Part shown: positions 51,279 to 62,140 of the stretch, piece by piece
Layout: every line of letters begins with the position of its first letter
How positions within the stretch are numbered: position 1 is the stretch's first letter
DNA from: Anniella stebbinsi
Lineage: Eukaryota; Chordata; Lepidosauria; Squamata; Anniellidae
Direction: 5' to 3'
NCBI GenBank assembly: GCA_029215795.1
Contig: JARDYH010000004.1
Span: 27,284,001 to 27,348,000 of the forward strand
DNA: 64,000 nt
Made by a program: the position numbers and the translations under genes
The notes under the pieces: model-generated
Database searches by the model: none
What the model was told of the DNA's origin: nothing
What the model saw: the letters and a program-made list of their open reading frames with translations, nothing else

Positions 51279-52094
51279 CCAACAGAGGCCTTGATAAAGT
51301 GATGTGAATTGAAAGCAGCGAGGTAGGAGCTGAAATGGGACCTGACCTGCATTCCAACACTCTTTCTCTGCAGGATAGAATTCAGTGTACTTTGGCTTTT
51401 AGCCCAAGACCATCATCTGTAAAAATACCACATAGGGTGGCAGAGGGATTAAATTTTGCTTACAGAGTGCTTTGAAGATGTTCATTTCTAATTATTAATA
51501 TTATTGTGAAGCTATTACAATGTAGCCTTTGGCCTCTTCCTACAAGTAACCAGAATGCTGAGACAGGTAGATCAGCTGCTGATTTTTTTTGTGTGTGGAA
51601 ATGTTATGAAAGATGAAGTCCTTGAGACAGAAATCCCAGCACATCTTTGGTCAGCATCATAGTCTTTTTTGTGTGTGGGGGGGGGAGGGCACAAGAATCC
51701 CTGCATTAATTAGCTAATGCATTTTAGATTTAGGATGCATTATTATGCTCACTTACCTGGGTGTAAGTTCCATTGAACTTAATGGGACTAAGTTCCAAGT
51801 AAATATACATAGGAGAGCACTGTTACTCCTAGGATTGTTCTGAGGTTGCCAGCAGTATTGGAAAATATTATGGGAGAAGGCAAAGTGGAATCCTCCCTGA
51901 CGTACCAGATTTCTGTGCACAGGGAGAGATTTGGGATTCTTTTGCAAGGGGAGAGCATTTAGATTTGCATCCCTCTACCTGCAGCTTAAAATAATCAGGT
52001 CCAGGAAAAATGTTATCACACTGCTGTTTATATAAATTAGCCCTCCCATGATGTTGTTGCATTTGAGTTGCTACCAAACACTGGCTGTGTTGTT

Positions 52095-52282
52095 AGCCTG
52101 TTTCGGACGACACGCTAATCAACGGAGGGTGGAGGAAACAACTGTCCATTGTGTTGCTCATCGATAGCATTCAGATTTTAGGCAACGGAGGCAGCATTCG
52201 GACGACACGATAATCAACGCAACTGACGATTGTCCCCCCACCCCCACCCTGTTGATTAGCGTGTTGTCCGAAACAGGCCATC
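52095..52282. mobile_element. Palindromic element family 6
   Basis: Ends GCCTGTTTCGGACGACACGC and GCGTGTTGTCCGAAACAGGC are an almost perfect 20-bp inverted pair. A further internal start CATTCGGACGACACGATAAT at about 52194 suggests one copy nested in another. Confidence 0.65.
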
Positions 52283-52395
52283 AAGTGCTTACCATTCTGT
52301 TGCCAATCTGCTCAGATGGTATTTTGGGGGGAGGGCACAGTAGTTTTGTACTTGCTGTTTTTTTTAATTGGATTTGCTAGATATTGTTATTCCCA

Positions 52396-52490
52396 GGCTG
52401 TGATCTTACACCCACTTACTTAGGAGTAAGCCCCATCGAACTCAGTGGTCTTATGTCTGAGTAGATATGTATACTATAGGGTTGTGCTGT
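52396..52490. repeat. 88-bp palindromic repeat, family 3
   Basis: Complete copy: ACTTAGGAGTAAGCCCCATC and GAACTCAGTGGTCTTATG around the centre, ending AGGGTTGTGCTGT. Confidence 0.6.
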
Positions 52491-52861
52491 TACTGTCTGT
52501 CTTTATGAATTGTGTTTGTGGTTTTAATGTGTATGTGTCACCTTGGGTGGCTTTGGGCAGGGCGTGAGACTTAAATACTATAGAAAGAAAGATTGAGAGA
52601 TGTGCACAAAGCAAATGGTAGTTACTGCTTACCACCACTAGCAACCCTGTCTTGCATTTCCCCTATGCTGCTTAATATTACATTAACCTGTCAAGGATCG
52701 GTGGTGGGATGGACTTTGCAATGCACTTTGTTCGTTGTTTGGAGATGGGGATGGGCAATTTCATTTGACTGGAATTTGGACAAGGTTTAAGAAAGAAGCA
52801 AAGTCATGGGTGAGGCATGATGGCCACAGAGCCCTTGATGATAGTTCACTAGTTTACTGCC

Positions 52862-53056
52862 TGTAGGATTGCCAACTGATTAAATGAAATCTGGCCTGGT
52901 CTGTTCTTTTGCCTTTAACAGCAGCTTGATGTGTAGAAATCAGTAGGTGTTGCTTTTTATGCATGGGGAGAATCATTTCAATTGGTTAATATCTGCAGAT
53001 CAAGCTGTTGTTAAAATACATAACTACAGTAATTGGTTGAAAAGCTGGAAACCTTG
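52862..53056. repeat. Palindromic repeat (TAGGRTTGCCAACTG family)
   Basis: TAGGATTGCCAACTGATTAA at one end; AACAGCAGCTTGATGTG and GATCAAGCTGTTGTTAA form an inverted pair. The copy at 55449-55634 has AATAGCAGCTTGATCTGC and AGATCAAGTTGCTGTTAA, ending GACAACCCTA. Confidence 0.5.
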
Positions 53057-53704
53057 ATTGCATGCCAGAATTGTAATTCTGTATCTTTTCTTTATTGGAA
53101 GAAGGCTGAACAATGCTCATGAAAGAGGTGAAAATTGCATAGTAACAAGCCAAAATGAACTAAATTGTGCACAGAAGCAATAAATGGACTGAATTTTAAG
53201 AACTCGGCAGGAAAATAAAAGCAGCAAAATGAAACTTATACTGTCTGCAACCACTAGATGTTGCTCTTCACCTTCATCTGGTGGAGACAGTCTAAAGCCC
53301 CTTCATACTTTGGCCAGAGAATTTTGTTCTAAGGGTTGATTCATATTTCATCTTTAAATCTTGGGTCAAAAGGTAGATTAGATAGCAAAATACATGTGTG
53401 TATTTTAGTTGCCTGCAATAAACATAGATGCAATGATCAGAAAAGTATTGGGCTCCTGATGACATCACACACACATTCACAGCAATCAACACTTTCTAGA
53501 GGGTAGGCAGGTTAGTCTATTGCAGCAAAAATAACTGATGCTGCATGAAATCTGACTGTCCACAAAAGCTTATGCCAATTCAGAACTAGACTGTGAGTTT
53601 TTGCTCATGAGACTCTTAATTGGCTGTTAATCTGTTGTTTCTACTTTCAGTTTTGTCACAGAATTGAGATCCAAGCCCTACATAAAGAACATTCCTTTCC
53701 TGCT

Positions 53705-53948
53705 TTTCCATTACATAGCCTTTAGGTGGCACTGTGGCATAGCGAAATAGCACAAATAAAGTGAAAAAGTGCTTTCTTTCCCTTTGGCAATTAAATGCAC
53801 ATATTTCGTGCGCTAAAAAAAATCGTGGAAAGTGCTCGTTAGACACAGAAGCGAAACTCGAGGGTTATGATGTTGTCTAAAGAACCTGTAAACAATGAGT
53901 AGGAAATGACAGGTGCACAATAAATGCCTCATGTAGGTAAACTCTGCA
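53705..53948. mobile_element. Family 8-related element, partial
   Basis: Shares TAGGTGGCACTGTGGCATAG with the interior of the 12661 copy and AAATGCCTCATGTAGG with its right end. The left terminus is not recognised. Confidence 0.4.
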
Positions 53949-54404
53949 AAACATTTCCCAGAAGGGGGTGCCCATATCTCAGTGGCACTGCCTATGCTTT
54001 GCCCCTCCATTTGAAGGAAAGGTCTTCGCCTATTCTCACCAGAAAAACAAAATAGCCAGACTCATTCCAGTAACCTCAACTGTTCCTTTCTTACCCTTAC
54101 AATCCCTGTTCCCCCCAATAATAGTTGCATAGAGAATGGGATTTGGGGAGGTGTCATTTCTCAAACACCTGTGTCAAGATGTGCAGGTGAAAATCTGGCC
54201 TCTGCAAAATTATTAAACACAAGAGCCTCCAAAGTAAAAGTGTGCATTTTGCGTGATACATCCCAGTGGTGCTAAGCAGTGGAACTTCTTTTACAATGGG
54301 CCAACTTCAGAAACCAGTAGTGATACACAAATCTGTCAATTTTGGTTTCTCTCAATTTCTTGTTTTTCCAACCTGAAATTTGGTTTGTTTCTAAGGTCTG
54401 CATC

Positions 54405-54580
54405 AACATTCAAATGCATTTTTGTGCATGCTTCTCCTAATACTTGCATTTTTGATTGCACATTTTTTGCAAGTATTTTTCCTGATACAATGCATTTTTA
54501 TGACATTTTCACAAATAAATTCATTTTTGTGTTCAATTCCCCCTAACATACATTTCTTTGTACACATGTTTTGACTGGAG
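54405..54580. repeat. Degenerate T-rich periodic repeat
   Basis: TGCATTTTTGTG-like motifs recur about every 20-25 bp (AATGCATTTTTGTGCATG, TTGCATTTTTGATTGC, AATGCATTTTTATGAC, ATTCATTTTTGTGTTC). Confidence 0.5.
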
Positions 54581-55448
54581 AATGATGTTGTGAAATTCAA
54601 AGAAGTGTGAATTTCAACGGAGTTTTGGATGTGCACAATTAGGTACGTACCAAAGGAATTTCTCCCTCATCCCTAGATTTCCCTGACTTAAGCAGTAAAT
54701 CAGCTGATTACAAGTCAGCCTTGTCAGGAATGACAATAAAGTTGTCAGAGGGACGAATATGTTTATGAGCAAGAGCAGAATGGTGAACGCAGCAGGGAGT
54801 GAGCCCTGCATGTTGGGGTTGCTGGTTGGAATTGTGTGTATTTTGGAAGCAGGGATTGCTGTTAACTGAACTGACCTCGGTATAATAATAAAAACACACT
54901 GGGTTGTTTCTTCCTTTCAATTGCTTGTTTTCAAAACTGGCATTTCAAGTGGAAATTTCCATGCAAAATTTTTTGTTGTGTAAGGGCTTATTCATGATGC
55001 CCCGAAAAGAAGATGTATTTATTTAACGATATTTATGAAGGCTTACATTGAAAGATATTTCTACGTGATGTATAAAATAACAGAGTATAAGATCATAATT
55101 AAATACTGTATATTATTATTACACACAAAAGACAAGATTACCTTCCTGGAAATGCTTGTTAGAAAAAGTATGTTTTCAGTAGACACCAAAAACCTAGGAG
55201 GGTTGGTGCCTGGCTAATTTGTAATGGTAGGGAATTCTGGAATTAATAATTGGCTTTATGATGTACAAACACAGATCAGTGTTAGCATCAGATCTTCTCT
55301 CCCCCTGCTGAATAGAAAATTATAATTTAGATTTTCTAAGATCTTCCTGCTTGAAATGACTTCTCATGTTAGCATGAATGCTTGTTTAAATCAGCTGGAA
55401 GAGAGAGCAAGCACTGGGGAGGGGAAGGGGTGGGAAGTAAGAGGTAGA

Positions 55449-55634
55449 GTTGCCAACTGACCAGAAAAAAAATAGCCCAGCTTGCTTCTATGCATTTAAT
55501 AGCAGCTTGATCTGCATCAATCAGCAGGTGAAGCTTTTCATGGCATGAAGACAGGAATGGTCACCTGCCAATGTCTGAAGATCAAGTTGCTGTTAAAACT
55601 AGAGGAGCAGAGGCTGGTAAAAAGATGACAACCC
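55449..55634. repeat. Palindromic repeat (TAGGRTTGCCAACTG family)
   Basis: Begins TAGAGTTGCCAACTGACC and ends ATGACAACCCTA, with a clear internal inverted pair. The termini resemble family 1 (TAGGGT...ACCCTA). Confidence 0.5.
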
Positions 55635-56187
55635 TATGGACAGGTATTATAGTAGTCATTGAGCGCCTTCAGATGGGGGGAAATCGTGTTCCCTTACCGT
55701 TGACTCTGAAGCTGCATCTCTTCTGCAACAAGCTGCAATTACATGGAGGAAGAGAGCAGGAAGAGAAGCAACCACGTGGCCCATTCTAGTGGGCATGTTT
55801 TAGCGAAACTTTGCCTGCACATGGCAGGAAATAGTGACAAATGTCTCTATAGCTCAGAAGAGTCGCTTTTTTGGAAGATTATTTTACAATGAAGAAAATG
55901 GCGGAAGGAGTGGAAGACCAGCGGGAGATGCACAGGTGGAACACGTCACAGTCAAAATGACCCACGAAGATCTGTGAGTGGCCAGTCATGAGCATGTGAT
56001 AAAACGCTCATCTGAAGAAGCTCAGTGTGTAACAGATCTGAGAAGCACTGCCAATGAGAATACAGTGTGCTGGACCAGATTTTTGTACCTCCGGGCAAAG
56101 CAAGACAACATCACTGAGCATCTGCCAAGGGCCTAGCACTGCCTCTGCAACCCTACCCCTCCTCCCCCCAGCTGTTATGATCACATC

Positions 56188-56201
56188 CTTCTTCTTCTTC
56201 T

Positions 56202-56248
<47 letters not shown>
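56188..56248. repeat. (CTT)n(TC)n microsatellite
   Basis: Short CTT run passing into about 21 TC units. Confidence 0.95.
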
Positions 56249-56250
<2 letters not shown>

Positions 56251-56642
56251 GTGTGTTTGGAGGACACATCTGCCTGCTTGCCCACCATTAGTGGACATTT
56301 CTAGAACAGAGGGATGAGAGAAGGGAGCTGGGCCTTCCTATCACCCACTGGAATGGGGCCACGGGCATAACAGGTGTAGGCCCACAACTCTGTATCCAGC
56401 CCTGCCTTCGAGGATGCATAGCATGGTGCAGTGGCCTTCAGCTGGTGGGTCGCGTCCCAAAAGTGAGTCGCAAGATCAGTCCACATGGGTCACAGCAAAG
56501 CTGTTGCTGCCAAGTTGGGCATGGAGAAAATTGTGAAAGTGGGTCCCATGTTGCAGGTTGGGAGTCCAGTTGAAGAGCACTGGGGTAGTCCATGTACATC
56601 ACTGGAGGCCTGTTTCCACTTCTGCTGAAAGTGGAATTTAAA

Positions 56643-56832
56643 ACAGTGGAGGCAAGTGGCTGTGATTTTGGTGGGGCTGTAATTCCATTCTGGGTTTTTG
56701 TTAAAAACAGCCAGAACTATAAAGGAGCTATCCAAGGTGCTAAACCCATTTTGGGGATAGGGTTCACCACCTGGGATAGCTCCTTTAGCATTCTGACTGG
56801 TCAGCTAGAAAATTGGGCCGCCAACCTCCACA
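56643..56832. mobile_element. Palindromic hAT-like element, family 2, diverged copy
   Basis: Left end ACAGTGGAGGCAAGTGGC, right end GCCAACCTCCACA. The flanks aatttaaa and aacttaaa agree at seven of eight positions; the exact edge is uncertain by one base. The interior keeps AAAGGAGCTATCC and GGATAGCTCCTTTAG. Confidence 0.65.
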
Positions 56833-57423
56833 AACTTAAACAAAATAGTTACCAGAACTGGAGGAAACCTGCTGAACTGGAGGAAACCTGCTGATGCAAT
56901 GACTTTGCAAGGGGGAACAAAAAATGAACACATAAACATGGAAAACACTGATCCATTGGCAGAAGGGCAGAATGAAAATGTGATCAGTAATGGGTCATGC
57001 TCTCCTGCACTTCAAAGTCCAGCAGGTTTCGATTGGAGAGCCTTCTGATCCATCTGCTGGAGAGACACTCAGGGTTGTGAGGCAAGATTGGCTTTCAAGA
57101 TGCCTCAGTGGCTCTACCCCTTCAGGTGGCCCTTTTAGTCCTACCAGACTTAGTGATAATTACGTCTGGGTCAGGTCCTGTGTATGACCAAGTGATAATC
57201 CACTTGACCTTAAGCTCATACACTGAGTTTTTCAGTTTGTGTTCCCTGCTCCTTGGAAGGCAACCTAGATTCTGATCTTGGTTCTGGCTCTGTTGGGGTG
57301 ACCAGATTGTCTACCTGACTGCAACCTCAGCTACTCTTTGACCTTGACTCCAGTTTGCCTTAATGCTCGCCATCCTGATTTAAGGAAGTAGCACAAGCCA
57401 GGAGGGGGGAAATGATGCCCAAG

Positions 57424-57426
<3 letters not shown>

Positions 57427-57457
<31 letters not shown>

Positions 57458-57721
57458 GTATCTCTTTCTTGCTCGTAGCGGTTTTTCTAGACGGACATGA
57501 CGGGTTTTGCCAAGGCATGCAGTCTTTTACAGATTCAGGAATTTCCTGACAATTGAGCATGTTTTAAGTATGACTGCTTTCTGGATGTTGGTGTGGATGT
57601 ATTTTGGTAGGCCCAGTTTCTGAAGGTTTCTGTATAATTTTTTGATGTGATGCTGGTGACTAATGGAATAATTGTGAACTTTTTCTGTTGCCATAGTTCT
57701 TTGACTTCCATGGCCAGTGGT
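57427..57721 (-). mobile_element. R4-type LINE 3' fragment (second copy), same 5' boundary
   Basis: This is the reverse complement of the 212-534 fragment over its full length. It has a (TAA)n tail at 57427-57458 (seen as ATT) and a 5' end at the same ACCACTGGCCATGG position. It encodes LGLPKYIHTNIQKAVILKT. Upstream of its 5' end lies another ATT-repeat run (57724-57747). Confidence 0.65.
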
Positions 57722-57799
57722 CTATATTATTATTATTATTATTATTAAATAATAATTATTTATATTTATATACCGCCCCATAGCCGAAGTGGTTGCAGT

Positions 57800-59631
57800 C
57801 ATGGAAGACAATAGTGGCATATGGGGAGATACAATCCAACCCAATAAAATCACTACACCTGATCCAAAATCTGAAACTGGTTAACATTTGGCATAGTTCT
57901 GGCTTGTTCCTTTTAGTGTGACAAGTGTTCTCTGGATTGGGGCTTTTGACTTCTGGTGGTGACTGGTAAGAGACAATTTTTGGGGTGCTGCATGGGTGTT
58001 ATTTTTGGGAGGGAGGAACGAGACTGATGCTGTTTTTCAAGTAGCACTGTTGGTCTACATGTCTACTTCTTACCGTTTGCACAACTTGTGTAAATCTGTA
58101 AATAAGCAAACATTGCAGTAATACTGCCTACATTTCCAATGCTCTTTCCCTAGAAGGGAATTGATCCTGTGGATGGCCATTCAACTTCTTACTGCCCGGT
58201 CAAGTGGGCACTAAGAGAGAATATGCATGGGATTGTAGCCCAAAGGTGTAACGTAGGATGCACTCTCTTTAGGTTGAATGCATTATTCTGAACTCACTGT
58301 AATCAGTGGGTCGGACCCAGATTTATGGTGGATCATCTGCACTGGCAAAAGTGGAATTCCCTGCCCCCTCCTTCTCACAGCACCCCCTCCCCCTGAAAAT
58401 GCTGCTCAGAGAGTCAGTAGACCCTGGTGAAAGGGGCAAGCTGTGGTTTGTGTGTGTGTATGTATGGGTATGTGGTGGTGGTGGCTTCCCACAAAATGTT
58501 TGGAGGGACTTTCTATGAGCAGAATAAAAGGTCCCCGCTTTTTATGGAGCCAGATCCTGGCTCCAGTCCTGCACAAGCAGATTTTCAATAGTCAGGATGG
58601 GTACAGATTCAGCTTACAAGTGGTCACCTACATCCCTAGAAGAACATCTTCTGTAAATTGAGAATGAAGGGCACCTCTTTGTGAATGTCGACTCTATCTC
58701 AGTATCCCTTTAGCACCTGTAGTTCATTTTTTGCATAAAAATGATAGGCACCAGCATTTCTGATTGATTTCTGCTACATATCTGGGGAGCTGTAACGTAT
58801 GCAAGAATGTCCTATTCCCAGGCTTTGCGATCAGATTGCTGCTATCTGGCAGAAAAGCAAGACCAGGGAGTGCAATAAAAGCAGAAAACCCATTAATGTC
58901 CCAAGGTTACTGCAAAAAGATCACTATTCACAAATAAAGGTACTCCTCAGTCAGTAAACAAACTTCTATATCTAAGGGTTTGTCTCGCTGCTGCTGCTGG
59001 TGCCGCCTGGCTCATCATTGTATGGCAACATGGGAGAAGGGGCCCTTGGGATACTTTGTACTTCTTTAAACAGAAAGCATGTCAGCTGCACAAGGCACTC
59101 TGTTAGTCTGCTTCAATTCAGAGGTTTCCTATGGGAAAGGCTGCAAAGTAAAGGGTAAGCTACCCCATTAAAATAGTGCTGTGCATAAGTGTCTTTTGAG
59201 TGACTGCCCTGTTACTCTTTGCCTCCATCTCCCTGCACTCCCTTCATTGTTCCTTCCCCCATGTTGAATTTTACTTTGTAAGTTTCTTGGGGCAGAGCTC
59301 TACCAGGTTTGTTACTCTAAAAGCACCCTGCCCATTGATGGACCAATGAATAAACACATTAAATCTTCTCCTTTAAATTTCTCTTGTTTTGAATGAACAG
59401 ATGAAGTTCACCACTTAAAGAGCTGTGTGACAGGCAGATTTTCAACGCTTCAGCTCCCTCCCCATTTGTGCAAGAAAAGCAGCATCTGTTGACTTTCTGC
59501 CTTCTACGGAATTATGGCAATCAAGCTTTTAAAAGCCTCCATTGGTGCCAATGAAAGTTTTTAAAAGCTTAATTGCTGTGCTGGGGGTGATTTGGGGAAT
59601 AGGGGCAGTGTGTATTCTATGTATTCGCTCT

Positions 59632-59677
<46 letters not shown>

Positions 59678-60600
59678 GGGAGGGAGGGAGGAGGGTCTGT
59701 ACAATTAGGGCTGTGCAAGTTTCGAGCCTCAAATTCAAAATTGCAAATCACAGAGACCATTTTATGGCAGATCTGCCATTTTATGATGGATCTGCCATTT
59801 CCTTGCATAACCCTAGGCCCCTACAACTCCCAGCATACAGTGCTTGGGAGGGCTGAACTAACTGGGGCCCAGGAGCAGAGGGCATACGTGTACTCGCTGC
59901 CACCATCACCTCCTCTGCACCATCGCTGGCTCCTCCAGCTTCTCCACACGATCGCTGGCTTCCTGGTGCGATCACCGGCTTCCCCGTGAGATCAGCCGCT
60001 GCTGGTGTGATCCAGAATACTCCTTGACCCTGGAGGGGTCCCCACATATTCTGCAGGTGCCCTGCAGCCTCCTACTTCCACCGAGAGCTCCTCCTCTGTG
60101 GAGAAGTAGTGTAGATCCTGCCCTGGTGATCTCTTATCAGTTTGTTAATATAAGGTCTAGAACGGCTTCTCTTGCCACCATTGTTTTGCCTTGGTTCCTC
60201 AGACTTCCTTCCTGAAAATATCAGTTGGTGCGTGGATATCTTCCCTGAATCCTCTGCAGTGAAGACAGAAATAAATAATTCACAAATCCTTATCCCCTTT
60301 AGGACTCCTTTAATTCTTGCCTCATTCAGCAGATGCCTTCCTAGCCCACAACCTCTCTAGCTAGCTTCGCGCTTCTGATGTATTTTAAAAAATATATATT
60401 GTTGGTCTTAATGTTAATAATGATATGTTCCTCAAAATCCTATCCCCCCCGCATTATTGTTTTCTTATATTTATTTTGCACGTTTGTGTTACTTTTTGTT
60501 CTCCTGATTTGGGTAACTCTTCTATATTCTGAAGGAAGCTTTGTTTGAGAGGGGGAGATGAGAGCTGGAGCAGGGCCATTCCGTTAGCCCTGCTGACCAT
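57800..60600. other. No gene seen; low repeat content
   Basis: It contains the compound microsatellite at 59631 and short unclassified repeats (GATCTGCCATTTTATGATGG near 59770). Open frames here have no family resemblance. Confidence 0.4.
59631..59694. repeat. (TG)n(AG)n(GGGA)n compound microsatellite
   Basis: Three simple motifs directly joined. Confidence 0.95.
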
Positions 60601-60774
60601 CTGCTTCATTTTTTCCTCTCCCCACCAATTCCCTTTTCCTTGTGTGTCATGTCTTTTTTAGATTGTAAGCCTGACGGCAGAGACTGTCTTCTTTGCTGGT
60701 TGATTGTAAACTGCTCCGGGAGTCCTTTTTGGCTGTGGAGCAAAATAAAAAATATGCCAAAGAAATAAATTTCC

Positions 60775-60888
60775 CTTCCCCAACCTGGTGCCCTGGTGTA
60801 TTTGGCTTCAATTCCCATCGGCCCCAGACCACATGGACTATGATCAGGAATCCTGGAAGTTGTAGTCTCCCAAATCTGGAGTGCATCC
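60775..60888. repeat. Palindromic repeat family 5
   Basis: Starts CTTCCCCAACCTGGTGCCC and contains GAAGTTGTAGTCTCCC in the opposite arm. It abuts an L2-type fragment that begins at about 60890. Confidence 0.5.
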
Positions 60889-60889
60889 A

Positions 60890-61760
60890 GTTATTATTAT
60901 TATTATTAATTACATTTATATACAGCCCCATAGCTGAAGCTCTCCAGGCAGTTTACAAAAATTGAAGATTAAAAGTCAATATAAAAACATTTTAAAACAT
61001 AAAACATAAAACAACTAACATTTTAAACTTTTTAAACTTTAAGCCAGGCCAAACATTCAGTTAAAAACCTCAACTTAAAACTGTTAAAAATGCCTGGGAG
61101 AAAAAAGTTTTGACGTGGCGCCGAAAAGATAACAGTGTTGGCTCCAGGCGGGCCTCATTAGGGAGATAATTCCATAATTGGGGGGCCACCACAGAGAAGG
61201 CCCTCTCCCTTGTTGCCGTCTTCCAAGCTTCCCTCGGAGTAGGCACTCAGAGGAGGACCTTAGATGTTGAGCAAAGTGTTTGGGTAGGTTCATGTTGGGA
61301 GAGGCGTTCCGTCAGGTATTGTGGTCCCAACCCATATAAGACTTTATAGATTACAACAGCACCTTGAGTTGGGCTTGGAAACGTACAGTCAGCCAATGCA
61401 AGCAGGTCAGAGTCTGTCTGATATGTTCAAACCTTCTGGTTCCTGTTATCAATCTGGCTGCTGCATTTTGCAAAAGCTGCAGCTTCTGAACCATCTTCAA
61501 AGGCAGCCCCACGTAGAGCTCATTGCAGTAATCTAACTTGGAGGTTACAGAGCATAGACAACTGAAGCCAGTTGGTAGAAGGCACTCCGTGCCACCGAGG
61601 CCACCTGAGCCTCAGATGACAAAGATGGTTCCAAGCTACGAACCCACTCCTTCAAGGGGAGTGCAACCCCACCCAGAACAGGTTGGACACCCTCTATCCG
61701 GTCAGGTTGCATTGGCACTGCTCATTAACCATGCTGGTCACCTCTTGGACTAGGTGCTCC
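60890..61760 (-). mobile_element. L2-type LINE 3' region, longest in the window
   Basis: Starts with the inverted tail (ATTACATTTATATACAGCCCC, GCTGAAGCTCTCCAGGC) and continues through ATTCCATAATTGGGGGGCC, GCAGTAATCTAACTTGGAGG and GAACCCACTCCTTCAAGGGG. The tail matches the other L2-type ends here. The long middle part is a common squamate repeat that I could not assign further. Confidence 0.55.
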
Positions 61761-61839
61761 CTTTCTTAATGGGCAGAGTACATTCTAGCTGAGCTTCTCT
61801 TATTGTGTTTTTCATCAACCTTCAAACATTTTGGAGAGA

Positions 61840-62140
61840 TCTGACCCACTCAACTCTCTTTCAACTTCCTTTTTACCGATCCCTTCATTTTAGAAAAGTT
61901 TCTTCTTTTGAAGACAAATGTTACTGTGTTGGACTTATAAGGGCTAGATGCACTCAGCTCTTGACGCCTAACAATCCTTGAAGCTCTCCTTTGAGTCCTT
62001 TCCAATTTGTCAACATCCTTTTTAAGATTCTGCTGCCCAGAAGTGAACACAGTTGACCAGATATGGCCTCTCACCAGTGCTGACAAAAGCAGTAATGACG
62101 ATAAGACTTTCTGAATGCAGACATTTCGCTTGTGACTGAT
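61840..62140 (-). mobile_element. CR1-type LINE 3' fragment
   Basis: Inverted copy of the same segment: TTCCAATTTGTCAACATCC, TTTTTAAGATTCTGCTGCCC and GTGAACACAGTTGACCAG. Confidence 0.6.
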
